A program made the position numbers and the translations under genes. From Pantanalinema sp. GBBB05 (lineage in GTDB: Bacteria > Cyanobacteriota > Cyanobacteriia > Leptolyngbyales > Leptolyngbyaceae), in contig VRZD01000019.1 of NCBI GenBank assembly GCA_016743235.1, positions 62,001 through 126,000 on the forward strand: a stretch of 64,000 nt of DNA. Reading direction: 5' to 3'. Of the stretch, positions 23,691 through 30,693 are shown in pieces; position 1 is the first letter of the stretch; each line of letters begins with the position of its first letter. The notes under the pieces were generated by a model, which saw only the letters and a program-made list of their open reading frames with translations, was not told where the DNA came from and ran no database searches.

Positions 23691-23764
23691 CAGTGCCGAC
23701 GGGAGTTGAACCCGCAAGCATCGACTTGAAAGATCGACGGCTTTACCAATTTGCCTACGGCACC
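23691..23764 (-). tRNA. tRNA-Glu(UUC)
   Basis: Acceptor GGTGCCG/CGGCACT, anticodon arm TCGAT-CTTTCAA-GTCGA, T-loop TTCAACT, discriminator G, encoded CCA. Confidence 0.9.
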
Positions 23765-23776
23765 AAACTTTGAGAT

Positions 23777-23908
23777 TTCTACAACGTGCAAGTTTGAGAA
23801 GCTGTTTTTCAGCCTCCAAGTTGGCGGAGGCTGTAGGAGTCGAACCTACTTCGCTGATTAGGCGAGTGACCAGTATGTAGGCTTCTCGGATGAGGGCACA
23901 CCGTAGAA
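23777..23908 (-). ncRNA. Candidate Y RNA 5 with permuted tRNA-like domain
   Basis: Lower stem TTCTAC/GTAGAA plus GTGC/GCAC, conserved arms at 23873-23899 and 23786-23802, upper stem GAGAAGC/GCTTCTC. The apex has TCGC-CTAATCA-GCGA, a tRNA T-arm GTAGG-TTCGACT-CCTAC, and then AGCCTCC-GCCAACTT-GGAGGCT: an acceptor stem closed by a loop that includes G-CCA, i.e. 3' strand before 5' strand. The 5' end abuts the discriminator base of tRNA-Trp with no spacer. Confidence 0.6.
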
Positions 23909-23979
23909 CGCACAGACCAGGATTTGAACCCGGACAAAAGGTTTTGGAGACCTTTGTGCTGCCATTACACCATCTGTGC
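23909..23979 (-). tRNA. tRNA-Trp(CCA)
   Basis: Acceptor GCACAGA/TCTGTGC perfect, D-stem GTGT/GCAC, anticodon arm AAGGT-CTCCAAA-ACCTT, T-loop TTCAAAT, discriminator G, no encoded CCA; Y RNA 5 begins at the next base. Confidence 0.93.
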
Positions 23980-23984
23980 ATTGG

Positions 23985-24056
23985 TCGCAGCGGCGAGACT
24001 TGAACTCGCAATGACCAAGTTATGAGCTTGGGGCTTTACCATTAAGCTACGCTGCA
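23985..24056 (-). tRNA. tRNA-Met(CAU), elongator or Ile2
   Basis: Acceptor TGCAGCG/CGCTGCG, anticodon arm CCAAG-CTCATAA-CTTGG, T-loop TTCAAGT, encoded CCA. CAU could also be a lysidine-modified Ile tRNA. Confidence 0.9.
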
Positions 24057-24064
24057 ATAGTTGG

Positions 24065-24136
24065 ACTCCAGGGAGAGAATCGAACTCTCGCTAGTTGGTT
24101 TTGCAGACCAACGCCTTCCCACTTGGCGACCTGGAG
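24065..24136 (-). tRNA. tRNA-Cys(GCA), array copy
   Basis: Acceptor CTCCAGG/CCTGGAG perfect, anticodon arm TTGGT-CTGCAAA-ACCAA, T-loop TTCGATT, discriminator T, encoded CCA. Second tRNA-Cys of the window. Confidence 0.93.
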
Positions 24137-24142
24137 ATAAAT

Positions 24143-24285
24143 TTGCTGTGCAAGTTGAAGAAGCTGTTTTGGATTGAACTACCTCGCCAGAGGTTGGAGG
24201 CGAGGACTGGAATTGCACCAGCAACCTATCGTGTTTCAAACGATCGTTCTACTGTATGTAGGCTTCTGACATCAGGGCACAGCAA
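24143..24285 (-). ncRNA. Candidate Y RNA 6 with circularly permuted tRNA-Phe-like domain
   Basis: Lower stem TTGCTGTGC/GCACAGCAA (9 bp), conserved arms at 24254-24280 and 24148-24164. In order the apex has the 3' side of a D-loop (CAGTAGAACG), anticodon arm ATCGT-TTGAAAC-ACGAT (GAA), variable AGGTT, T-arm GCTGG-TGCAATT-CCAGT, acceptor 3' strand CCTCGCC, loop TCCAACCTCT, acceptor 5' strand GGCGAGG, TA, then GTTCAAT, the 5' side of the D-arm. Thus a whole tRNA opened in its D-loop and closed at the acceptor end. It starts one base after tRNA-Arg(CCG). Confidence 0.65.
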
Positions 24286-24359
24286 CGAGGATGACAGGGA
24301 TCGAACCTGTGACCACTTGCCTCGGAAGCAAGCACTCTGTCCATCTGAGTTACACCCTC
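24286..24359 (-). tRNA. tRNA-Arg(CCG)
   Basis: Acceptor GAGGGTG/CATCCTC, anticodon arm CTTGC-TTCCGAG-GCAAG, T-arm ACAGG-TTCGATC-CCTGT, discriminator G, no CCA; Y RNA 6 follows at once. Confidence 0.92.
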
Positions 24360-24364
24360 ATTGG

Positions 24365-24438
24365 GAGCCTTGACGGGAGTTGCACCCGCTTCTTTCTGGC
24401 TGAGAACCAAAACGACTTTTCTATTCGTCCACAAGGCT
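24365..24438 (-). tRNA. tRNA-Glu(CUC)
   Basis: Acceptor AGCCTTG/CAAGGCT perfect, anticodon arm TTTGG-TTCTCAG-CCAGA, T-loop TGCAACT, discriminator C, encoded CCA. Confidence 0.85.
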
Positions 24439-24500
24439 GTACGGCTTCTTCAGTTAATGGTTAGTGCTTCGCACTAACTATCAACCAGTTAAAGGCTGTA
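24439..24500. repeat. Spacer with hairpin and a short direct repeat
   Basis: GTTAGTGC-TTC-GCACTAAC forms an 8-bp hairpin at 24460-24478, flanked by two copies of AAGGCTGTACGG (24434-24445, partly in tRNA-Glu, and 24492-24503, partly in tRNA-Asp). Confidence 0.6.
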
Positions 24501-24574
24501 CGGGGATGATGGGATTTGAACCCACGATCTTTCGCTCGACAGGCGACTGCTTTGAGCCACTAAGCTACACCCCC
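24501..24574 (-). tRNA. tRNA-Asp(GUC), first of the array
   Basis: Acceptor GGGGGTG/CATCCCC, anticodon arm GTCGC-CTGTCGA-GCGAA, T-loop TTCAAAT, discriminator G, no encoded CCA. Nearest to the promoter. Confidence 0.92.
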
Positions 24575-24630
24575 AAAGGTGGCATTTATGAAGTTTTCAA
24601 GGTTCAGGCTGGCTGATAAATCAGCAGGAA

Positions 24631-24825
24631 TTAGAGGAAGCAACGTCGTTCCAGGTAATAGATTTGCCCGATGTTCTGTCGCTTTTGTTTGCACTGAATG
24701 AAAGATAAATTTCCCTGATTTGATGAGTCATCTTGAAGTGGCGTGGAAATGCCAGAAACATGAGTGGGTAAGAACGCTAAGAACTTCAAGAGACCATTGT
24801 TTTTAGTGTGGGAGTGAGTGTTCAT
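24631..24825 (-). CDS. Small ORF at the head of the tRNA array
   Basis: 64 residues starting MNTHSHTKNNGLLKFLAFL with a strong GGAGGAG Shine-Dalgarno 7-9 bp upstream of ATG 24825. No recognised family; moderately basic C-terminus with one Cys near the end. It is the only ORF between the promoter and tRNA-Asp and would be co-transcribed with the array. Could be a leader peptide or a real small protein. Confidence 0.45.
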   Translation of the reverse strand: MNTHSHTKNNGLLKFLAFLPTHVSGISTPLQDDSSNQGNLSFIQCKQKRQNIGQIYYLERRCFL

Positions 24826-24852
24826 TGGATTAGCTCCTCCGTGTCTCATCTC

Positions 24853-24903
24853 ATACTACAAATATAATACAATATACTACAAGCCGTCAAGGGGGTACTA
24901 CAA
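24853..24903 (-). promoter_or_regulatory. Promoter of the tRNA array with three operator repeats
   Basis: Minus-strand -35 TTGACG at 24885-24890 and -10-like TTATAT at 24862-24867 (17-bp spacing). Three direct repeats of ATACTACAA (third copy GTACTACAA) lie at 24853, 24874 and 24895, exactly 21 bp apart, covering the -35, the spacer and the region just downstream of the -10. The same motif flanks the RHH regulator gene at 26.25-26.31 kb. Confidence 0.75.
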
Positions 24904-24915
24904 CTTTTTTGAGAC

Positions 24916-24958
24916 GGGAGAGAACGACTATCAGAAGATCCTTGTATCGCTCTCTCCC
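24916..24958. repeat. Inverted repeat downstream of the 128-residue gene
   Basis: GGGAGAGA/TCTCTCCC plus CGA/TCG with one internal mismatch. Possibly the terminator of the upstream minus-strand gene, though no clean T-run follows on that strand. Confidence 0.4.
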
Positions 24959-24971
24959 ACTTGATTTGCCC

Positions 24972-25358
24972 CTAAGCTGGAGAGGAAATGTGGGCTTCGC
25001 TCATCTGCCACAGCTTGTAGATGAAACGCTCAACTTGATCGCTCATCACAGTCAAGAACATCCCTTCATGAGCGTCCTTGTCCTCGGCAATCCAGCTTCC
25101 ACTCAGCCCAACTTCCACAAACTCCTCATCTACAGCAATGAGGGTGACTACTGAGCCATACTCCTGCTGTAGTGCCATCTCCAGCACTCTCAGTTCAGGA
25201 ATATCAGCAGGCAGCAGAAAGGAAGCGCGACCGGGTTCAACATGAAGCGTTTGCCCTAGCCGCATCGCCAGAAGGACTCGCTGGGCAATCAACAGTTCGG
25301 GGTTGGTCATCGTCCGCTCCATGAACAGCCCAACGTCTGTGTAGTTCAGCTTCAACAT
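24972..25358 (-). CDS. Conserved-looking 128-residue protein of unknown function
   Basis: Starts MLKLNYTDVGLFMERTMTNPEL after AGGAGG (ATG 25358; the further upstream start is not supported). Central LHVEPGRASFLLPADIPEL and VVTLIAVDEEFVEVGLSGSWIA suggest a small alpha/beta fold; the tail is acidic then helical. I recognise the style of a protein that recurs beside cyanobacterial tRNA arrays but know no function. It lies just upstream of the array promoter in the same direction. Confidence 0.65.
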   Translation of the reverse strand: MLKLNYTDVGLFMERTMTNPELLIAQRVLLAMRLGQTLHVEPGRASFLLPADIPELRVLEMALQQEYGSVVTLIAVDEEFVEVGLSGSWIAEDKDAHEGMFLTVMSDQVERFIYKLWQMSEAHISSPA

Positions 25359-25383
25359 GGTCTTGCCTCCTTCTTGATTGAGG

Positions 25384-25936
25384 TCAGGGTTCAATAGGCT
25401 GCTGTTCTTTCCAAAACTGCTCGGCAAAGGCGATCGCTGGATGCATCGGTGCTTTAGGCTTGGTCTTCAGAACCATTCCGGTTTCATGCAGGAGGCGATC
25501 GCCCTTACTGGAATTGCACTTCTCACAGGCGGTCACTACGTTGTCCCAGGTATGGGGTCCGCCTTTTGAGCGGGGAATGACGTGATCCAACGTCAGGTGC
25601 TTGCTGCTGCCGCAGTACTGACAGGTGTGGTTGTCGCGGCGAAAGACTTCCCGACGATTTACCCGAGGAACCTTCCAGTGCCGCTCTGGATTGCCACTGG
25701 TCAACCGAATGTGATTTGGGATTTGTAGTACGACACTGGGAGAGCGTACTTCCCATTGCTGGGTGCTACTGAACTCCATGGTCTCTGCCTGTCCAGTCAC
25801 CAGGAGCACGAAGCTTGCGCGACGACAAGTCGTTCGCCCGTTTAAGGTTGATCCGCGCCAGGGGCAAGTAGTTCTTAGAGAACACCACGACCTGGTTCTG
25901 GAGTATTGGAATTTTCTGTCGCTGCTCGGTCTGCAT
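25384..25936 (-). pseudogene. HNH endonuclease gene broken by a dispersed repeat
   Basis: From ATG 25936 the frame reads MQTEQRQKIPILQNQVVV and SKNYLPLARINLKRA, then a repeat (25807-25837) shifts the frame. The downstream frame continues LLVTGQAETMEFSS, NRREVFRRDNHTCQYCGS, LTLDHVIPRSKGG and NVVTACEKCNSSKGDRLL, the HNH zinc-finger nuclease core (two CxxC, His of LDHV). Removing the insert gives one protein of about 170 residues, the normal length. The 3' part could still be translated from an internal start at 25809 (141 residues) with all catalytic motifs. Confidence 0.8.
25807..25837. repeat. Short dispersed repeat inserted in the HNH gene
   Basis: Contains CGAAGCTTGCGCGACGACA and AGTCGTTCGC; same element, opposite orientation to the coding strand, as at 12570-12597. 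Confidence 0.75.
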
Positions 25937-25946
25937 GAGTTTTCTC

Positions 25947-25989
25947 CTCAAAAAATAACCCCCGCCTCTGAACACCAGGAGCGGGGGTT
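25947..25989 (-). terminator. Rho-independent-type terminator
   Basis: AACCCCCGC/GCGGGGGTT stem followed on the minus strand by ATTTTTTG. It separates the small ORF at 26.0-26.25 kb from the HNH gene, whose start is only 11 bp further on, so it could also attenuate that gene. Confidence 0.7.
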
Positions 25990-26011
25990 GGGGAAGTTAA
26001 TATGGCTTTCC

Positions 26012-26248
26012 CTATGTCGGTGCCAGGATTGCCCTGCACCTCCCGCTGCTAGTCAGTTGATCCGGATTGAGTCGTCCGGCGTTCGCGGAGCGTTCCGCAG
26101 GAATTGTGCTATGAACGCCTTCGCTGACGGATTTACCGCCGCTAAACCAATACGTCCCCTCGATCGCAAACAGCGCCACTGCTCTGCCCAGACCATATTG
26201 AGGTCGGCATTGCATGGCGCTGCTTAAGGTGGCGAGGATACGTATCAT
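26012..26248 (-). CDS. Uncertain small ORF carrying a dispersed repeat
   Basis: 78 codons starting MIRILATLSSAMQC at 26248 and ending just before the terminator at 25989, directly downstream of operator-like sequence. The stretch TIPAERSANAGR corresponds to a GC-rich palindromic repeat (around 26083-26107, GTTCGCGGAGCGTTCCGC), probably inserted. No family recognised and no good Shine-Dalgarno; it is supported mainly by position between operator and terminator. Confidence 0.35.
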   Translation of the reverse strand: MIRILATLSSAMQCRPQYGLGRAVALFAIEGTYWFSGGKSVSEGVHSTIPAERSANAGRLNPDQLTSSGRCRAILAPT

Positions 26249-26254
26249 GGAAGG

Positions 26255-26306
26255 CTGTAGTATTTGTATTACAAATCCGAATGTCTACATACTACACTTG
26301 TAGTAT
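26255..26306. promoter_or_regulatory. Operator region between the small ORF and the RHH gene
   Basis: Palindrome ATACTACAC-TTGTAGTAT at 26289-26306 and a further CTGTAGTAT at 26255-26263, the same 9-bp motif as in the tRNA-array promoter. The two TGTAGTAT copies are 43 bp apart. Confidence 0.7.
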
Positions 26307-26346
26307 TAGATTGTCCACCCTTGAATGAAATTTAGGATGTTCGGTT

Positions 26347-26754
26347 ATGGATACACGCAAACGGGGTAGCACTTCGGAAATGCAGGTGACAAGTATCCGC
26401 TTGGAACCGAAACTGAAGGAGCGATTGCGGGAAATCTCCGGAGAGCAGGGGTATCAAACCCTCATCCGAGATGTGCTCTGGCGGTTTGTAGAACAACAGG
26501 CGAGACCAGACGAGTTACTGAAGGATGGAAATCGGCAATTACGCCAAAGGGAGAAAAGCTTCGCACTGCCCTCCCATTCCTCAATGTTTTCCATGTCAGA
26601 TATTCGAGCGACGTTTAGGGCAGTTGCCCAGCAAGAACAGCGATGCGCTATTACAGGTCAACTGATCCGTCCACAACAACCCATGTGGTTGGGATTGACA
26701 ATGACTGGAAATATGGTTCCTTTGAGTTTTGAAATGACTGGTTATAGAGAGTGA
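26347..26754 (+). CDS. Ribbon-helix-helix (CopG/Arc-like) regulator
   Basis: 135 residues. The N-terminal segment MQVTSIRLEPKLKERLREIS (strand then helix A) and EQGYQTLIRDVLWRFVEQQ (helix B) form an RHH DNA-binding domain at residues 12-55. The C-terminal part has QQEQRCAITGQLIRPQQPMWLGLT, a treble-clef-like single Cys region of unknown role. RHH dimers recognise short repeated operators, which fits the ATACTACAA repeats in front of this gene and in the array promoter, so it is likely autoregulatory and the array repressor. Confidence 0.75.
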   Translation: MDTRKRGSTSEMQVTSIRLEPKLKERLREISGEQGYQTLIRDVLWRFVEQQARPDELLKDGNRQLRQREKSFALPSHSSMFSMSDIRATFRAVAQQEQRCAITGQLIRPQQPMWLGLTMTGNMVPLSFEMTGYRE

Positions 26755-26814
26755 GGCAATCGCCCATAACCCACACAATCAACCGATCGCGATAATTGGT
26801 TATTGCTGTCTCAA

Positions 26815-28005
26815 CTATTCACCGTTAAGGCAGAACTGAACCAAACTAGCCCAGTAGGACTGAAACACTGGCTCTATAGTCCTGAGATTGAGCCACTCGT
26901 TGGGAGCGTGAACATTACCACTTTCGCACCCATAGGCATTAATGATGGGAATCCCCAACCGACTAACCACGTTACCAACACTGCCTGCACCATTGGCGAC
27001 TAAAGCAAGATCTTGAATCTCGTTGCCTGAAGCTTCTCTGTACTGCGCTGCATTTTTCTGCAAGATCTGAACAAATGGATGACCAGGATCAGTCAGATAA
27101 GCGGGTTCAGATTGGAGCACTTCCAGCGCATACTGAAAATCGGAATCTGACCGCTGCAAATTCCGCAGTTCTTTCTCAATGGTTTGTACGATACTCTGCG
27201 CTTGCTGGGGGGGAAGCAAGCGAATATCAATGAGAGCTTCTGCTTTGTCAGGCACCACGTTGATCGCTTCACCACCGTTAATTTGAGCAATGTTGAAGGT
27301 AGAACCAAATTCAAAAAATGGTTCCGTCTGTCCTTCCAATTGAAGTGTCAATAAAGCAGAGCAGGCACGTATCAACGCATGAACAGCATTTCTACCCTTT
27401 TTGGAGCGACTGCCTGTATGGGCTGCTTTGCCGTAGGTGGTTAGCTTGAGCCTCAGCCATCCCCTCGCCCCGATCGCAATTTTATCAAAGCTTTGATAGC
27501 CCAGAATGCAAACATCGGCTTTAGGAGCATGATGGAGAATCTCTCGAATTCCAGAAAAGCTACCTGACTCCTCCTGAGCATCGAATCCGAGGAATAGCGA
27601 GCCGTTGAACTCAGGAGAGTCTCTCAGCGCCTTTGCAAGGTAGATAAATAGAGCGATCGCCCCTTTCGAGTCAGCCACCCCTCTGCCGTAAATCCGATCG
27701 CCCACAATTGCTCCAGCGAATGGGTCATGTTGCCATTGAGAGCGATCGCCCACGGGAGCTGTATCAAGGTGTGATTGCAGCCAGATTGTTTTCGTCGCAG
27801 TTGCCGCTTGATGATGACAAATGACAGAAGGATGCTCCGACTCTCCAATCAGGTATGACTCAAATCCAAGCTCGGTGAGTTTTTGAGCGATACAAGTGGC
27901 GATCGCTTGCTCCGATTCGACTGATGGAATTGAAACAAGCTGCTGAATGAATTCAGTGATTTCTTGAAAGGGAACTTGAGGAGGTTGCCTGCTGTGAGTG
28001 AGCAT
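26815..28005 (-). CDS. M20 family metallopeptidase (ArgE/DapE/CPG2 type)
   Basis: 396 residues. Zinc-binding motifs: QSHLDTAPVGD near residue 78 (first His and catalytic Asp), YGRGVADSKGA near 108 (bridging Asp), FDAQEESGSF near 142 (catalytic Glu-Glu), and a late CESGNVHAPNEW with the last His. The dimerisation insert begins GKAAHTGSRSKKGRNAVHAL. The family deacylates N-acyl amino acids or cleaves C-terminal residues; substrate not assignable. Monocistronic by appearance, on the minus strand. Confidence 0.9.
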   Translation of the reverse strand: MLTHSRQPPQVPFQEITEFIQQLVSIPSVESEQAIATCIAQKLTELGFESYLIGESEHPSVICHHQAATATKTIWLQSHLDTAPVGDRSQWQHDPFAGAIVGDRIYGRGVADSKGAIALFIYLAKALRDSPEFNGSLFLGFDAQEESGSFSGIREILHHAPKADVCILGYQSFDKIAIGARGWLRLKLTTYGKAAHTGSRSKKGRNAVHALIRACSALLTLQLEGQTEPFFEFGSTFNIAQINGGEAINVVPDKAEALIDIRLLPPQQAQSIVQTIEKELRNLQRSDSDFQYALEVLQSEPAYLTDPGHPFVQILQKNAAQYREASGNEIQDLALVANGAGSVGNVVSRLGIPIINAYGCESGNVHAPNEWLNLRTIEPVFQSYWASLVQFCLNGE

Positions 28006-28017
28006 CTGAGTTCTATA

Positions 28018-29232
28018 TTAAAACCTGGTGATCAAGCGCTGGGCAGCGGTCTGAGTGCCATTCCTTTGCACAGTAGTAGCGATGGATTGGGCACGGGTAG
28101 CCATGTCAGGTTGGAGGGCGAGTTGGAGAGCGATCGTCAGCGAATCGGAGGTCGGTGTGCCAGGTGCGTGCGCGATGCCGATGCCGAGATTGTGAATTCG
28201 TTGTGCCCAGTAATGCTGGTCGTACATTTGCGGAATGACAACTTGAGGCGCACCGGCTAACATGGCTGTGGTCGTGGTTCCTGCGCCGCCGTGGTGGACA
28301 ATAGCGGCAACCCGTTTGAACAGCGCCTGCTGGTTGACCTCACCGATGACCAAGCAATCGGGTTCGTGATCCACCAGTGATAGGTCAGCCCAACCTTGGG
28401 AGAGGATCGCCCGACGTCCGATCGCACGAGTCGATGTGACCATCACCTGACTGAAATTTTCTGGTGCACGAATGCTGCCAAAGCCGAAGTAGACGGGTGG
28501 CTCGCCAGCGTCGAGGAACGCCTCCAGTTCGGGGGATAGAGGACGCTCATCCGGTAGAATCCAGGCACCGGGCTGGAATATAGACTGGTCTAAGGGATCG
28601 GGCCAAGGTGCCAACGTCGGGTCGGCTGCCAACCAGGGCTGGTCGGTGAGGATATGGCGGCGCACCTCACTGACTGGCGGGAGTCCGAGGGATACGCGAT
28701 GCGAGTTGAGCAGGCTACCCCACAGGTCATTCCAGCGTTGGGCATCCTGAACCCAGAGGTCACGGTAATCGTTTTTTATGGGTATCGGCGTATCTCCCAG
28801 TGTGCCTAGAACAGGTGGTGCGTGGTGGGGTGATGGCAGGACGATCGGACAGTAGGCAACGAAGACGTACGGAATGCGCATTTTCTCTGCTATGGAGGGG
28901 GCAGCAATCTGGAGGGCTGTTGCTCCCACGATGGCATCACAATCTTGGGCTGCCGCTGCGATCGTGGCAAATTGGGTGGCAACGGTGTCTTGCATCATCT
29001 GCCACCGCTGCTCGGGTGTGGGTCGGGCTGCTGATGAGTTAGCTTTCCCGGTCGAGCGCAGTTCCGGACCAATCGGTATGACGAACATTCCCAGACTCTC
29101 GATCCAGTCGCAGAAGTCGGGCGGCACACACAGGCGAACCTCCTGGTCGAGGGCTTGCAGTGCTAACGCGATCGCCACCAGCGGCTGGACATCGCCCCGT
29201 GTTCCGATCGTGGATAACAAGATACGCATCAT
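28018..29232 (-). CDS. GT1-family glycosyltransferase (sterol/macrolide glucosyltransferase-like)
   Basis: 404 residues from ATG 29232. Begins MMRILLSTIGTRGDVQPLVA, the N-terminal GT-B motif with the DVQP signature, and has the C-terminal donor-binding VAAIVHHGGAGTTTTAMLAG and PQVVIPQMYDQHYWAQRI. Such enzymes transfer a sugar from UDP- or TDP-sugar to lipophilic acceptors. It is 13 bp upstream of the M20 gene end region and in the same direction as the nucleotidyltransferase gene that follows. Confidence 0.9.
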   Translation of the reverse strand: MMRILLSTIGTRGDVQPLVAIALALQALDQEVRLCVPPDFCDWIESLGMFVIPIGPELRSTGKANSSAARPTPEQRWQMMQDTVATQFATIAAAAQDCDAIVGATALQIAAPSIAEKMRIPYVFVAYCPIVLPSPHHAPPVLGTLGDTPIPIKNDYRDLWVQDAQRWNDLWGSLLNSHRVSLGLPPVSEVRRHILTDQPWLAADPTLAPWPDPLDQSIFQPGAWILPDERPLSPELEAFLDAGEPPVYFGFGSIRAPENFSQVMVTSTRAIGRRAILSQGWADLSLVDHEPDCLVIGEVNQQALFKRVAAIVHHGGAGTTTTAMLAGAPQVVIPQMYDQHYWAQRIHNLGIGIAHAPGTPTSDSLTIALQLALQPDMATRAQSIATTVQRNGTQTAAQRLITRF

Positions 29233-29267
29233 TTTTTCTGTATTTGAGTCAGGATGAGTGAGATCTT

Positions 29268-30065
29268 CTACACCCAATGTGTACGCATCGTCTTCAAATA
29301 TTCAACAGCCGCTTCCTCAGCCGCTCCATGATGGGTAATTGCCGCTGAACGGAGCGATCGATAAATTTCGATGCACCGTTCCAATGCCAGATAGCAACTC
29401 TCCCGCTCGTGCAGAGCGATCGTGCTTTCAAGGGCTTCAGCGAGGGTCGGTGCAAGCTGCTCAATCTTCCGAACCCCGCTCGGTTTGCATCCTGCTTGCA
29501 GGAGTCCTAGAGGACTGAGAACCGTGCTCCGGAGATAGGAAATGAAGTCTAGCGCTTCAAACAATTCTCCCCGCGCAATCTTGCCAGTTCCATAGTGAAT
29601 CCATATCCAAAATCGATCCTCGATCCACTGTTCATTGGGCAAGGGATACCGACCCGTGCTAGCAGCATAAGCCTGGGATAATCGATTGTCGCGCTCCCAC
29701 AGAACGACTGGCTCATCGACTCGCGTTTGAACATCATGAATGGACAAAAACTTGAGATCAACATGCAGGAGCGGTGAGCCATAAAGGCAGATCAAGACCC
29801 GTGGCTCACCGACATGCTCACCTGTAAACGACGCTAATAACTCTCCCAGGGATGCAGCAATGCTCTGTCGCTCCGACATCACTTGTGCAAAGCTCTCATG
29901 CTCCACGGCGATAATCAAATCGAGATCACTAAACTCATCCATCGAGTTCTCTGCCCAAGAACCTGTTGCTGCAACCCCCACCAATCGCGGGTCCGACGCA
30001 AAATGGGGTAAGGCTCTGCTGATGAACAGTTGATGAGTGGTCAGTGCAGTCGTTGGAACGTCCAT
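29268..30065 (-). CDS. Nucleotidyltransferase-fold protein (Pol beta superfamily)
   Basis: 265 residues from ATG 30065. Contains VGVAATGSWAENSMDEFSDLDLIIAV with the GS and DxD motifs (Asp-Leu-Asp), then LLHVDLKFLSIHD with the third acidic residue. The rest is helical. Resembles aminoglycoside-type or MNT-like nucleotidyltransferases that adenylate small molecules or proteins; acceptor unknown. The longer upstream frame to 30125 lacks support. Confidence 0.75.
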   Translation of the reverse strand: MDVPTTALTTHQLFISRALPHFASDPRLVGVAATGSWAENSMDEFSDLDLIIAVEHESFAQVMSERQSIAASLGELLASFTGEHVGEPRVLICLYGSPLLHVDLKFLSIHDVQTRVDEPVVLWERDNRLSQAYAASTGRYPLPNEQWIEDRFWIWIHYGTGKIARGELFEALDFISYLRSTVLSPLGLLQAGCKPSGVRKIEQLAPTLAEALESTIALHERESCYLALERCIEIYRSLRSAAITHHGAAEEAAVEYLKTMRTHWV

Positions 30066-30190
30066 AGATTGGGTCGTGAAGGGAGTTAATAGTTGATGTG
30101 GTCTGGCGATAAGCTTTAGGGGCAAAGAGCTGCACTAAAACCTAACCGCATACACGGAAATCTGCCCAGGACTTCATCTCTACAAGCGAA

Positions 30191-30685
30191 TCAAGCCACG
30201 TCACTTGTATGCTCCCACCGCCACACGAGACCATCCTCCGGATCGTTCACCTCTCCAACCCAGCGGAAGCCACACTTGGTGAGAACCCGCGTTGAGGCGT
30301 TCTCCTGGGGTAGCGTGTGGGCACAGACTGACTGTACTTCAGAACTCTCTAAGGCGTAGCGGGTCAGGGCTGCTGCTGCCTCAGTCGCGTACCCACGCCC
30401 CTGTTGATCGGCATTCACTGTGTAAGCGATTTCAATGACGCGATCGGAACTGGGCGGACCTTTGTACCCACAGCTACCAACGACAGCACCGCTCGTCTTA
30501 AGCACGATCGCGAAGCCGTGCGTCCACGGATTCGGGGATGGGGCAGCCCGGAGTTGTGCAAGCCAGTCTGGGGAAACCTCAGCCTGGTCTGTAGGACTCA
30601 TCGCCTCAATTTGGGCGAGAATTGCTTCGGTTGATTGCAGCACAAGGCGGAGATGTAAAGTCTCAAGTTCCATCGCGTTAGGCAT
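30191..30685 (-). CDS. GNAT acetyltransferase, RimJ/RimL-like (copy 1 of a duplicated pair)
   Basis: 164 residues from ATG 30685 (MPNAMELETLHLRLVLQ). Acetyl-CoA binding region VNADQQGRGYATEAAAALTRY with the RGYAT loop, then NASTRVLTKCGFRWVGEV. A near-identical gene is at 57011-57514. It is 9 bp downstream of the GFA gene, in the same operon. Confidence 0.88.
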   Translation of the reverse strand: MPNAMELETLHLRLVLQSTEAILAQIEAMSPTDQAEVSPDWLAQLRAAPSPNPWTHGFAIVLKTSGAVVGSCGYKGPPSSDRVIEIAYTVNADQQGRGYATEAAAALTRYALESSEVQSVCAHTLPQENASTRVLTKCGFRWVGEVNDPEDGLVWRWEHTSDVA

Positions 30686-30693
30686 GTTGTGTT

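Noticed and set aside
26347..26754. Toxin-antitoxin pair with the neighbouring small ORF
   Set aside because: The small ORF is divergent, has no toxin signature, and the RHH gene has no adjacent partner in its own direction.
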